NCBI GenBank assembly: GCA_945893075.1
Contig: CAMDDX010000009.1
Coordinates: 1-50,754 of the forward strand
Direction: 5' to 3'
DNA: 50,754 nt
DNA from: Planctomyces sp. SH-PL62
GTDB lineage: Bacteria > Planctomycetota > Planctomycetia > Planctomycetales > Planctomycetaceae
Shown here: positions 26,076 through 34,382 of the stretch, piece after piece
How positions within the stretch are numbered: the first letter of the stretch is position 1
Layout: each line of letters starts with the position of its first letter
Notes under the pieces: generated by a model
The model's input: only the letters and a program-made list of their open reading frames with translations
What the model was told of the DNA's origin: nothing
Database searches by the model: none
Translations under genes and position numbers: made by a program

Positions 26076-27014
26076 TCAATTGCTGCCGAGCTGTTTACGT
26101 TGTTTGATCTGTTCCAAGAATTTCGGCGTCAGGTCGTCGGGGAAGACGCCGTCGGGAGGCACGAATTTGAACTTGCTCGCGGGGATCGCGATGTCGGTCT
26201 CGATCTCGGTGAAGTCGAGGCTCACCATTGGACGCAGGCGTTGTTCGGCATTGCGGCTGAGGTACAGGATACGGCGCGGAAACAATGACTCGCTGTCGAA
26301 ATAAATGCGGACGCGGGACGGGACGTAATCAGGAAGCGGGGCCTTCGGATTGTTGCCTTGCCAGACCTTGAGCATGTTTGGTCGCCAGCCCCCTTCGATC
26401 ACGATCAGCTTGTGGCCGTCGGCGGTGTCCTCTTTGAACTGGTCGAACTGCATCGACTGCTCGATCGACGCGAACAGTCCGGGCAGTCCGCCGAAGCCCA
26501 GATCCACGGTGACGAGATTGTCGGTGTAGCCGTTGTCGGCGGCGGCTTTCAAAATCTGCCGCACGTCACGCCGCGAGATGCGGACCTCTTCGCCGACGTG
26601 GTGCCGCGTCCAGAGAACCTGCCCATCGCAGACCTCCAGGACCGAACCTTCTGTGTCACCGAGCTTCACTTGGAATTCGAGCCGCAGCTTCAAGTCGGCA
26701 CCGCTGCCTTGCAGGTAGTTCCCGTTGACGGTGAAGCGGCGACTGCTGAGCGCGACGGTCTCGGTCAGTTTGGCTTTGATGGATTGATAGCGGAGCAATC
26801 GTTGCCGAGCTTGGTCCAGTGCGGTTTTGGCTTCGGGTGATTCGGCACCGGGTGCCTCGGCCGAGCGATCCTTGGGAGTGTCATCCGGCTTGAGCACCGT
26901 CCCCTTCCCCTTGCCCGCTGGCTCCTGAAAACCGAGCAGCGAGGTGCCCGCCAGCCAGTAAACGGCGGCGACCAGGGCGATGACGGAAGCTGTGAACTTG
27001 GGAAGACTTTTCAT
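26076..27014 (-). CDS. exported LolA-like protein
   Basis: This is a 312-residue protein with an N-terminal signal segment (about residues 8-28), a Gly/Lys/Pro-rich linker and, from about residue 65, a region suggesting the LolA/LppX half-barrel fold: RLLRYQSIKAKLTETVAL, LEVCDGQVLWTRHHVGEEVR, and near the end RILYLSRNAE...PMVSLDFTEIETD. LolA proteins carry lipoproteins through the periplasm; planctomycete versions are often of unknown cargo. It is the first gene of a two-gene operon with a VWA protein and is divergent from a surface-protein gene 259 bases away. The fold call is moderate. Confidence 0.65.
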   Translation of the reverse strand: MKSLPKFTASVIALVAAVYWLAGTSLLGFQEPAGKGKGTVLKPDDTPKDRSAEAPGAESPEAKTALDQARQRLLRYQSIKAKLTETVALSSRRFTVNGNYLQGSGADLKLRLEFQVKLGDTEGSVLEVCDGQVLWTRHHVGEEVRISRRDVRQILKAAADNGYTDNLVTVDLGFGGLPGLFASIEQSMQFDQFKEDTADGHKLIVIEGGWRPNMLKVWQGNNPKAPLPDYVPSRVRIYFDSESLFPRRILYLSRNAEQRLRPMVSLDFTEIETDIAIPASKFKFVPPDGVFPDDLTPKFLEQIKQRKQLGSN

Positions 27015-27273
27015 ATCGCCTCGAAGATGCCGGATTTGCCAAAGATTCGGATCAGGCAGAACCGAAATTATCCCTGTGTGAGTTATCCCGGTGTCGCGGA
27101 GAAGAGTGCCGTCACGGCATTCGAGTTCAACATGCGGTCTTCAGTGGCAAGAACTGCCGGCGAAGAGACCGGCTCAGAGATGAACGAATCGCGGCGGGAG
27201 TTTAGTTCCAGCTTGTCAGCAGGGCGACCCCAAGGTCGGGGAGCATGACCGTCTCAGGTCGAAGGGACTCGTA

Positions 27274-28404
27274 ATGAGATATTACTTTCTGGCTCTCGGA
27301 ACGTTGGTCGTTGTCTGCTTCGGCTGCAACGTCGATGGACAGCGATTGATCGACAAAGGGGAGTACGTTGCTCCGCCCGCGCCGATGATGGCCCGCCCCG
27401 GCCCGATGGTCGATCTGCCGCACCCGGCTATCTTCGCGTCGATGGGACAGGCACAAGCTCGCGCCTTCCAGGCGTCGAGCACGCAGGTCCGCTTCGTCGG
27501 GCCGATCGGGATGAAGATCGGCTGGAAGATTGGTCCGGGCTACGCCGAGAACCAATTGGTCTCGCCAGCTCGTTGGGAGTTCTCGCAAGGGGCGACCTTC
27601 CGGCTGAAGCTGACCAGCGTGACCGGCCGCGAAGGGCTGACGCTGTATCCGACGCTGCAAATCTACCCCGGTCATCCGACGACCGAAGCGTATCTCAGCC
27701 ACAACAGCGTGCCGATCGAATTGACCGACGAAGATCTCGATCAAATCGAATCGAACAACTTCGTGACCAAGGTCATCTATCTCCCGGACCCGAAGTTCCA
27801 AGAACTGGCGATTGCCGGTGTCGAGACGTTGTCTTCGACGCGGCTTGATCCGGGTGTCGATCCGGTTTCCGAAGCCGATCGCCGCGGCACGATCATGGTC
27901 GTCTTGCGAGTCGGCAACAAGAACCTCGAACAACAAGGTGCCGGCGAACAGACCGCCGAGTTTGACAACGGCCTGCAACAAGTCAGCTACAACGCCGACG
28001 GCGAGAAGGGTGAGATCGTCCCGCCCGTGCCGGTCGAAGTCAGCGGCAACAGCTACGCCGGAGTTCCTGGCCCGATGATCGTGGGTGGCCCCGGTGGTCC
28101 GAACGGCCCCGTCGCCGGAATGAATGGCGTCCCGATGTGGGGGATGCCAAACACCTCGACCCCGATTGGCTTGCCCGGCCCGCCGCACTTGCCCTTTGGA
28201 GCTCCCGCCGGACTCAAGTCGCACACCGTTCGCAACCTCACTAAGACCGAACTGCCTGATCCCGTCGATCACATGCTGATCGACGTGAAACACGAACCGG
28301 GCATGCGTTTGCCCAAGCCGGTCCGCCACGTCGAGTACACCGAGAAGCATCCGATCTACGGACCGGGCCAAGTCTCGCAACCGAATTGGAACGTCAATCG
28401 GTAA
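27274..28404 (+). CDS. probable lipoprotein of a planctomycete surface-protein family
   Basis: The 376-residue product has a short hydrophobic N-terminus ending at Cys18 (VVCFGC), a possible lipobox. A central domain (about residues 95-215; [44 protein letters not shown]) is clearly paralogous to the N-terminal domain of the next gene. The C-terminal third is Pro/Gly-rich ([14 protein letters not shown]), probably disordered or wall-spanning. I do not recognise a named family. It is divergent from the LolA-like gene, and an inverted repeat separates it from its paralogue. Confidence 0.7.
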   Translation: MRYYFLALGTLVVVCFGCNVDGQRLIDKGEYVAPPAPMMARPGPMVDLPHPAIFASMGQAQARAFQASSTQVRFVGPIGMKIGWKIGPGYAENQLVSPARWEFSQGATFRLKLTSVTGREGLTLYPTLQIYPGHPTTEAYLSHNSVPIELTDEDLDQIESNNFVTKVIYLPDPKFQELAIAGVETLSSTRLDPGVDPVSEADRRGTIMVVLRVGNKNLEQQGAGEQTAEFDNGLQQVSYNADGEKGEIVPPVPVEVSGNSYAGVPGPMIVGGPGGPNGPVAGMNGVPMWGMPNTSTPIGLPGPPHLPFGAPAGLKSHTVRNLTKTELPDPVDHMLIDVKHEPGMRLPKPVRHVEYTEKHPIYGPGQVSQPNWNVNR

Positions 28405-28425
28405 CTGTCAATTTTCGATCAGACC

Positions 28426-28520
28426 GGGGTCGGGTGTACGAATTTCAGATTTCGCCGTCAGAGACTTTCCCATCTTCATGATCTCCGGCGGCGAAATCTG
28501 AAATTCGTACACCCGACCCC
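28426..28520. repeat. perfect 31-bp inverted repeat, GGGGTC family
   Basis: The arms 28426-28456 and 28490-28520 are exact reverse complements over 31 bases and begin GGGGTCGGGTG at the outer ends. It sits between the two paralogous surface-protein genes. Related elements are at 36918-37014 and 40382-40509. Confidence 0.9.
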
Positions 28521-28550
28521 TCGCTTTCCTCTCACCTCACCACCCCCACC

Positions 28551-30359
28551 ATGTGCGCCAGCCTGCTCCCCGAACTGTTGTGTCTGCGCCGGCTCGGCTT
28601 GATCACCGATCTGTGGGCGGCGCTGCGAAACTGCCGGCTGGTCGGCATGTTGATGGGATTGATGCTCGTCTGCTGTTCGCTCACCGAAACGGCTCACGCA
28701 CAAACACGGGCAGACAATGCCCCGTACCCGCTCATGGACCATCGCGTCCCGCCCGGCACCTGGGCCGAATGGGTCCGCATTGCTGGCCGAGTCAACGGCA
28801 TTGAATTCCAACCCGTGCGCGTCGAGTTGCCGTCCGAAGGCAAAATCACTTGGTTCGTCGGCTCGCGTGATGATGTGAAAGAGTCCGCGCAAGTGAAGCT
28901 CGCGGTCGGTCAGTCGTACCGCGTGAAACTTAGCGACATGCCGGAGTTTCCGGGCATTGAGTTGTATCCCTCGATCGAAGTGCTCGACCGTTTGCATCCG
29001 CCCGCCGGTCATGCCGACACGTTTGCGATGCCGCTGTCATTCACCATCGAAGAGTTGGAAGCGGCGGTTGAAGGCCGCATGGTCACAAAGGTCGTGTACG
29101 TCGAGCAGCCGCAACTTGCCTTGCCGTTCGAGTTGACGAGCGACATCGCCGTCCGCACCGTCAACGCACGAGCCAACCTTATCGAAGAAGCCGACAAGTC
29201 GGGCCGTCCGCTCGCACTGATTCGGCTTGGCGGTCGCATCCCGGCCGCGAATGAAACACAGGGAGCGTTCTTCGGCAACGGAGCGCCAGTGCTCGCGAGC
29301 AAAGGGGAAAAAGACTCCCGGCCCCGTTTCACCGCCGCCGAACCGCGCATCCAACTGACCTCTCATGCGGATGCTCAAGAAGCGACTCGTCCGAAGTTCC
29401 AACAGAACCGCGAGGGCCTGATCGCCGCCGATCCGTCGCTCGCCGACAAGTACCCGGACGAGTATCTCTTCGACGGCGGCGATCGTGATTATCCCGTGCA
29501 TTACGACAGCGACATCATGGTCGGCGTCGAGACCGAAGACACGATCGCCGAGTTCCAGGACCACAAAGGGAACCGCAAAGTGAAGCCGTCGAACCGGGTC
29601 GCGATCTACGCACCGCGCTTCGCCGCCGTCCGCACAGTCCACGGCATTCGCGAAGGCTTCAACGTGCAGCGCGTCGCCACCAATCTGGACGATGTGCATG
29701 GTGCCGCCCTGCGTCAAAAGATGGTCAGCCAAACCGGACTGCAACGCGACCGTCTGCAAAACGTCCGTATGAGATCACGAGCCGGCGGTGTTTTCAGCCA
29801 GACGACTCGCAAAGATGTTTCGAGTGCGAAGATCGTCGCTCAGCACACCAAGCTGCTGAACGTGTACGAGGGAGTGCAGTTTCTGCACGACGGCAAGATT
29901 CGTCAGAACGAGATTGCTCGGCTGCACGGCGGCATGAACGCGGCCGCGACCTGGACGCGAGACCTTAACCCGGTCCTCGTGGCGAATCTGTCAGCCGCTC
30001 AAGAAGTCTACGCCATGTTCAAAGTGGCCGAGTTGAACGGCTCGGACGAAGGATTCAAACAGCCCGGCCGCCTGCGACTCGTCAAGCTGGCCGACAAGGA
30101 TGCCGCCAAGCCGGGTGACGTGATCACGTTCACGATCCGCTTCGACAATCTCGGTGACCGCGAACTGCGGTTCATTCGACTGATCGACAACTTGACGCCC
30201 CGTTTGGAATACATCGACGACAGCGCGACCAGCGACTTGCCCGGCTCGATCAACGTCGATGACAACGGCGAAGGGAGCAGCATTTTGCGATTTGAACTCG
30301 ACAGCCCGCTGGCCGGACACACCGGCGGCGTGATTACGTTCCAAGCCAAACTGCGCTAG
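28551..30359 (+). CDS. secreted protein with DUF11-like C-terminal domain
   Basis: The 602-residue protein has a long N-terminal region with a signal peptide (hydrophobic MLMGLMLVCCSL, likely cleavage after THAxA-like TAHAQ); ATG 28647 is an alternative start nearer the signal. Residues about 60-240 repeat the domain of the preceding gene (FPGIELYPSIEVLDRLHPP, RMVTKVVYVEQPQ, SGRPLALIRLGGR). The C-terminal domain (about 505-602) is DUF11-like, an immunoglobulin-type fold of surface proteins (PGDVITFTIRFDNLGDRE, IDNLTPRLEYIDDSA). Location is probably the outer surface. A clear intrinsic terminator follows at 30428-30459. Confidence 0.78.
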   Translation: MCASLLPELLCLRRLGLITDLWAALRNCRLVGMLMGLMLVCCSLTETAHAQTRADNAPYPLMDHRVPPGTWAEWVRIAGRVNGIEFQPVRVELPSEGKITWFVGSRDDVKESAQVKLAVGQSYRVKLSDMPEFPGIELYPSIEVLDRLHPPAGHADTFAMPLSFTIEELEAAVEGRMVTKVVYVEQPQLALPFELTSDIAVRTVNARANLIEEADKSGRPLALIRLGGRIPAANETQGAFFGNGAPVLASKGEKDSRPRFTAAEPRIQLTSHADAQEATRPKFQQNREGLIAADPSLADKYPDEYLFDGGDRDYPVHYDSDIMVGVETEDTIAEFQDHKGNRKVKPSNRVAIYAPRFAAVRTVHGIREGFNVQRVATNLDDVHGAALRQKMVSQTGLQRDRLQNVRMRSRAGGVFSQTTRKDVSSAKIVAQHTKLLNVYEGVQFLHDGKIRQNEIARLHGGMNAAATWTRDLNPVLVANLSAAQEVYAMFKVAELNGSDEGFKQPGRLRLVKLADKDAAKPGDVITFTIRFDNLGDRELRFIRLIDNLTPRLEYIDDSATSDLPGSINVDDNGEGSSILRFELDSPLAGHTGGVITFQAKLR

Positions 30360-30427
30360 ACCTGCGGCATCGCGAGTGAGGGAGAGAGAACCGGAGTCCT
30401 CCGGTCCCAGACTTGTGTCACCGCGAA

Positions 30428-30459
30428 AGGCCCGCCGAATTTCGGCGGGCCTTTTTGTT
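30428..30459 (+). terminator. intrinsic terminator after the DUF11-like gene
   Basis: An 11-bp stem, AGGCCCGCCGA (30428-30438) with TCGGCGGGCCT (30442-30452), is followed by TTTTGTTG. It is a textbook Rho-independent terminator about 70 bases after the stop. Confidence 0.9.
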
Positions 30460-30511
30460 GGTCGCGTGAGTGATTGGCTGAAGGCGCTGCATTGGGGAAA
30501 TGGAAAATGAG

Positions 30512-30587
30512 AAATGAGAAATGGAGAATGCAAAATGAGTTTCAAGACATTTTGCATTTCTCATTCTCCATTTCTCATTTTTCATTC
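30512..30587. repeat. inverted repeat, AAATGAGAAATGG family
   Basis: Perfect 19-nt arms at 30512-30530 and 30562-30580, with an additional inner pair (CAAAATG at 30531-30537, CATTTTG at 30548-30554). It overlaps the end of the polysaccharide deacetylase gene and provides its stop (30575-30577). Confidence 0.8.
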
Positions 30588-31582
30588 TTGGCTTCCCCCG
30601 CCGCGATGCGATCCAGCGTCACAATCTCCGCACGATCCCCCGCCGCGCGGACCAAGTCACAGATCAGCCTGAGGATCTTGAACTCCGGGTCTTCCACCAC
30701 CAAACACGACGGATGCACGAGCAGATCGAACACGGCGCGATTCTCAATCGCCCATTCGACGGCCAATCGGATCGCCTTCAAATACGAATCGAGCGACCAG
30801 CGCGTCGAACGAAATGCGCCGACGTCGCTGATGGGACTCATCGGAACTTCGATCAAGCCGCTGGGATAGACGAACGGCTGAGCGTCCGCCTGGGCCTTCA
30901 CGATGCTCTCCAAAACTTCCGCCGTGGGAACTTCTCCGACCTTGCCGTAGAGATGCGACGGATACTTCGAGCTGACCCAACTGAAACCCTGATCGAGCAG
31001 CATCTGTTGCACGTCAGGCTTGTCGTTCAATCCGTTGTTGAACCCGCCCGGCGTCCGGAAGCCATTGGCTTCGATGCCGGCTCGCGCCTTGAGCGACTTC
31101 GTGGTCACGCGGATGTTGCGGTCGATGATCTCGCGAGCGGTCAGTCCCTCGACCAACCACGGCGCACGCTGAAACCGGAACTGCGTCTCTTCCGGCTTCG
31201 TGGCCTTCACGTTGACGTGATCGTAAGTGTGATTGCCGATCGCGTGCCCTTCGGCGGCGATGTTCTCGAGCCATTCGACGCTGGGATGTTCGAGCACTCG
31301 GCCGACACAGAAAAAGTGGATCACCCCGCCCTGCTCTTTCGCGAGCTTTGCGGCGGCAACCGAATACTGCTTCGTGGCCTCGTCGAGGTTGCCCTTCTCG
31401 AAATTCCATTCGGTCTGCTCGCGCTTCGGATATTGCGCGCTCATCTCCAAATCGAGCGTGATCGCAATCCGAGCCTTCCGTGGCTTTGGCGGCGCGGCGA
31501 AGAGCGCTGGTCCAAACAGAACGAGCGATCCAGCCGCCGCAGAACGCAACCAATCACGCCGAGAAAGTGATGCCAGCGACAT
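30575..31582 (-). CDS. Tat-exported polysaccharide deacetylase (NodB-like)
   Basis: The 335-residue protein starts at ATG 31580-31582 with a twin-arginine signal (SRRDWLRSAAAG), so it is probably exported folded. The mature part is a NodB-type carbohydrate esterase 4 domain: ITLDLEM in place of the usual TFDDG (Asp44 kept, second Asp replaced by Leu) and the metal-binding His pair GNHTYDH (His118, His122), followed by FRTPGG. The substrate could be chitin, peptidoglycan or another amino sugar; the altered first motif makes the activity uncertain. The last codons and the stop come from a repeat element. Its upstream neighbour on the same strand is the SGNH-type gene on the far side of a second repeat. 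Confidence 0.85.
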   Translation of the reverse strand: MSLASLSRRDWLRSAAAGSLVLFGPALFAAPPKPRKARIAITLDLEMSAQYPKREQTEWNFEKGNLDEATKQYSVAAAKLAKEQGGVIHFFCVGRVLEHPSVEWLENIAAEGHAIGNHTYDHVNVKATKPEETQFRFQRAPWLVEGLTAREIIDRNIRVTTKSLKARAGIEANGFRTPGGFNNGLNDKPDVQQMLLDQGFSWVSSKYPSHLYGKVGEVPTAEVLESIVKAQADAQPFVYPSGLIEVPMSPISDVGAFRSTRWSLDSYLKAIRLAVEWAIENRAVFDLLVHPSCLVVEDPEFKILRLICDLVRAAGDRAEIVTLDRIAAGEAKNEK

Positions 31583-31655
31583 GGTGGTCTCCCGAAAAAA
31601 GCCCTCGATCAATTTCGCCGCCGACATTGCGCCGGCGGTCAACTGTTTTCTGGTT

Positions 31656-31738
31656 AATCCGTGTTGTCCGTGTCATCCGTGTTCCTTCCATCCCACAAAC
31701 TCGAAGAGAGAACACGGATGACACGGACAACACGGATT
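31656..31738. repeat. perfect 29-bp inverted repeat, ATCCGTGTTC family
   Basis: The arms 31656-31684 and 31710-31738 are exact reverse complements. It is the same family as 24105-24183, differing by internal substitutions that are matched in both arms. It lies between the SGNH-type gene end and the deacetylase start. Confidence 0.88.
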
Positions 31739-31757
31739 CGTTCTGAGAAAGTCCGCA

Positions 31758-32747
31758 TCACGGCTTGAGCAACTCGGCGATTTCCGCCTCCGCTTTCTCG
31801 ACAAGCGGGTCGAATTGAGCGATCTCGACGGCGTTGTTTCCCTGCTCGTGTTTGCGGAAGCCGGTCAAGTAGGTGATGTTCTGCGGACGCCAGCGATAAA
31901 AGAAAAGGCGGTTCTTCTCGACGATCTTCAGCCGCAATTGTTCGACACGTGTCGCCGGCGTTTTCGAGGCGAGGCTCGTCTCCGATTGGCGATCGCGAAC
32001 CAAGCCGCTCAGTCCGCGGTCTGCGTTGCGCGGTTCGGGGAGATGCAGATCATTCGCCAACAGTCTGGCGAGATTCAAGTAGCCGGCGGGCGTGAGTGCG
32101 ACGCCATCCGCCGTGTAGGGAATCCGAGGAGGTCGCGGAGGATTGCTCGCGATGATCTCGGCTTGGACCCCGACATGAGCGAACAGATCGACGAGCCGCC
32201 CCTGGCGGCGTTCGGCCAATTCACGCACGGCGGCGACGTACTTCGACAAGTTGCCGTTGTGCTGGCTGGCATCCGGCAACGGCGGTTGCGGTCGCTCAAA
32301 CGGAGGTGGCGTGACGAAGACCAATCGCGCATTCGTCGGTTTCAAATCGTCACACAACTTTTCGTATTGCTTGATGAAGGGAGCAAGACCCGGCTCGCCA
32401 GCGAACGACTCGTTCGCGCCGTAGGCCAAGCAGATCACCGTCGGCTTGAGTTCGGTGATGAGCGCGAGCATCCGTTTGTAGCCCTCGGCCGGCGGGTCGA
32501 AGCTGCCGCGCGAGTCGGCCCAGACGGTATCGCCGCTCCAGCCGAGATTGCGGAAGACGAGCTTCCGATCCGGCCAAGCACTCGTCAGCACGGTTTCGAG
32601 GTAGCCGTGATTTCCCTCGCGCTCGATGAACGTTCCGCCGAGCAACACGACTCGGTCACCGTTTTTTAACTCGAATGGTTCGACAGCGAAGCACGGCAGA
32701 GCCGCAGCCAACGTCCAACACACAGCGGCAGTCAGAAGGCATTTCAC
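31758..32747 (-). CDS. exported SGNH/GDSL-hydrolase-like protein, catalytic residues replaced
   Basis: A 329-residue protein with a signal peptide (MKCLLTAAVCWTLAAALPCFA) and an SGNH fold: block II Gly69 in NLGWSGDT, block III Gly110-Asn112 in YGANES. Block I, normally GDS, reads GGT (37-39), and block V, normally DxxH, reads DGVALTPAGY with Ala217 at the His position. Without Ser and His the usual hydrolysis is unlikely, so it may bind carbohydrate or work by another residue such as Thr39. The gene is on the minus strand before the deacetylase. Similar exported SGNH-like modules occur in planctomycete haem-binding and sulfatase loci; no such partner is seen here. Confidence 0.75.
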   Translation of the reverse strand: MKCLLTAAVCWTLAAALPCFAVEPFELKNGDRVVLLGGTFIEREGNHGYLETVLTSAWPDRKLVFRNLGWSGDTVWADSRGSFDPPAEGYKRMLALITELKPTVICLAYGANESFAGEPGLAPFIKQYEKLCDDLKPTNARLVFVTPPPFERPQPPLPDASQHNGNLSKYVAAVRELAERRQGRLVDLFAHVGVQAEIIASNPPRPPRIPYTADGVALTPAGYLNLARLLANDLHLPEPRNADRGLSGLVRDRQSETSLASKTPATRVEQLRLKIVEKNRLFFYRWRPQNITYLTGFRKHEQGNNAVEIAQFDPLVEKAEAEIAELLKP

Positions 32748-32829
32748 GAGGCAAGTCTCTGTGAGAAGTGTCGAATGTGGGTCGCATGATGCGGGTGGCC
32801 AATCCGCATTGCAAACGTGAACGTCGCAA

Positions 32830-33792
32830 CTATTGGGGAACTGCGATTGGCAGAAATTCGCGGACCGCTTTCGAGACCTCCGGCCGAGACGTTTCCATCA
32901 CGTCGTTGTGGTCGGCCTGCGGGAGTTCGATGAAATTCTTCGCGATGCCAGACGCGGACTTGTCGGGCGCGGCAGCGAACAGCTTTTGGCCGAGGCGGAT
33001 CGGAACAATCGTGTCACGCCGGCCATGAAGTTGCAGCAGCGGACAAGTGACATCGCAAATGCGATGATCGCTGGGGAAGCGGTCGATCAGCAGCCAGCGA
33101 ACAGGGATGAACGGGAAATGCGACGAGGCCGCATCAGTCAGTGAGCTAAACGTCGAACGCAGAATCATCCCGGCGGGCGGAGTCTTGTTGAGCGACAGTT
33201 CGCTGGCCAGACGCACGGCGACTCCGCCGCCGAGCGACTCGCCGTAAAGCAGGATGCGTCGTGATTCGATCTTCTTCAGTTCGGTGGCAAAGCGCCACAC
33301 GGCTCGCGCATCGCGGGCGAGTCCTTCTTCACTCGGCTCGCCGGGACTCTCGCCATAGCCGCGGTAGTCGAAGATCAACACGTCGGCACCCGCCTCCGTC
33401 AGCACCTGGACTTCGAGCAATCGATAGGTGCGATTCGCCGCGTTGCCTCCGAAGTACAAGACGACCGGCCGACCCTTGGCCAACTCGGCATTGAATTGAT
33501 CGTCGGTGCTCGCAACGTGTCCTTTCGCCAGAATCAGCCAGCCGCGCAGATCGAGGTTGTCCTCCGTCCGAGCTGTGACATCGTGCGTTCGGCCGGTTCC
33601 GAATCCTGACTGATTCGCCGGCAGCGATTTCGCCGCGAAGGGGTGATAGATCAAGGAACGCTGAAACGCGGCGAGCATGATGATTGCTCCGAGATACGGC
33701 ACCGTCAGCAGCAACAGCCACCGCTTCCACCAAGTCAGACGTGGCGGGCGGCACGGTGACGGCGAACTCGGCGGCGAGAGGTCACTGCTCAT
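32830..33792 (-). CDS. membrane-anchored alpha/beta hydrolase
   Basis: The 320-residue protein has one N-terminal membrane helix (about residues 24-43) and a serine hydrolase domain with the full triad: Ser186 in YGESLGG, Asp260 in HGRRDTIVP and His295 in ADHNDV. The FGGNAANR and DYRGYGESPG segments are typical of the BEM46/YfhR-like family of peptidase/esterase-like hydrolases. I chose ATG at 33790-33792; the longer frame to 33840 adds a poorly supported leader. The substrate is unknown. It is a single gene next to a long spacer. Confidence 0.85.
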   Translation of the reverse strand: MSSDLSPPSSPSPCRPPRLTWWKRWLLLLTVPYLGAIIMLAAFQRSLIYHPFAAKSLPANQSGFGTGRTHDVTARTEDNLDLRGWLILAKGHVASTDDQFNAELAKGRPVVLYFGGNAANRTYRLLEVQVLTEAGADVLIFDYRGYGESPGEPSEEGLARDARAVWRFATELKKIESRRILLYGESLGGGVAVRLASELSLNKTPPAGMILRSTFSSLTDAASSHFPFIPVRWLLIDRFPSDHRICDVTCPLLQLHGRRDTIVPIRLGQKLFAAAPDKSASGIAKNFIELPQADHNDVMETSRPEVSKAVREFLPIAVPQ

Positions 33793-34382
33793 GAAAGATT
33801 CTCCAAGACGGTGGCAGCATGATGATTCTGCCGCGATCATTCTGCCATCCTGCTCGAAAACCCCTCGCTTGCGCGTCGGACTGGTATTTCGGAAACAGTC
33901 GGCGACTTGACGGAAAACTCCGGCTCACCGGCACAACTCGGCGGAAGGTGGGCAGTGGTGATGGTCGTGACGATTTCAACAGCAATTTCTGAAGTGGCCA
34001 ATTTGCATCGGGCAAAAGGTGGCCTAAAGTAATCACAGAGTCACCGGCTGAGGCGATGCGGCAACGCTCGCGAGGCGGTGACACCACAGACCAACATTGA
34101 TTGACACCTTGAGGTCTCTGCAAAAGTTCGTAGCCTGACTCTCCGAGTCGGGAGCCCTGATCAGTTCGGGAGTCTTGATCGGGCGAACCCGACTCGGAGA
34201 GTCAGGCTACGGATGGCAGCGATCTTGGAGTTTGGTGTGGCGTCGCGAGGCAGCTCTTAGGCTGTTCGTGGGCGCGGAGGTTGGGTTCGGGGCATGGACC
34301 TGTTCCGGTGTGGGGTGAAGTCGGCGCGAGCGGACTTCGACAGGAATCGGTTTCGTGTCATCCAGCTTCGGGGGAGAGGGGC
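33793..34382. other. spacer between hydrolase and S41 protease genes
   Basis: No gene is seen in these 590 bases. The spacer contains a REPIN-like element (34129-34212) and, just before it, TTGACA at 34101-34106, which has no convincing -10 partner. The rest has no clear structure. Confidence 0.6.
34129..34212. repeat. REPIN-like inverted pair, GTAGCCTGACTC variant
   Basis: The 24-nt arms 34129-34152 and 34188-34211 are exact reverse complements. Each arm is GTAG plus CCTGACTC/GAGTCGGG with loop TCC; one T-G wobble is present in each arm, so here pairing between arms is better than within. Same family as 12805-12871. Confidence 0.85.

Noticed and set aside
25040..26107. Long plus-strand open frame of 355 codons
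   Set aside because: It lies wholly opposite the VWA gene, which has a clear MIDAS and membrane helix.
33793..34382. tRNA or small RNA gene in the long spacer
   Set aside because: No cloverleaf or other stable fold other than the REPIN-like element was found by eye.
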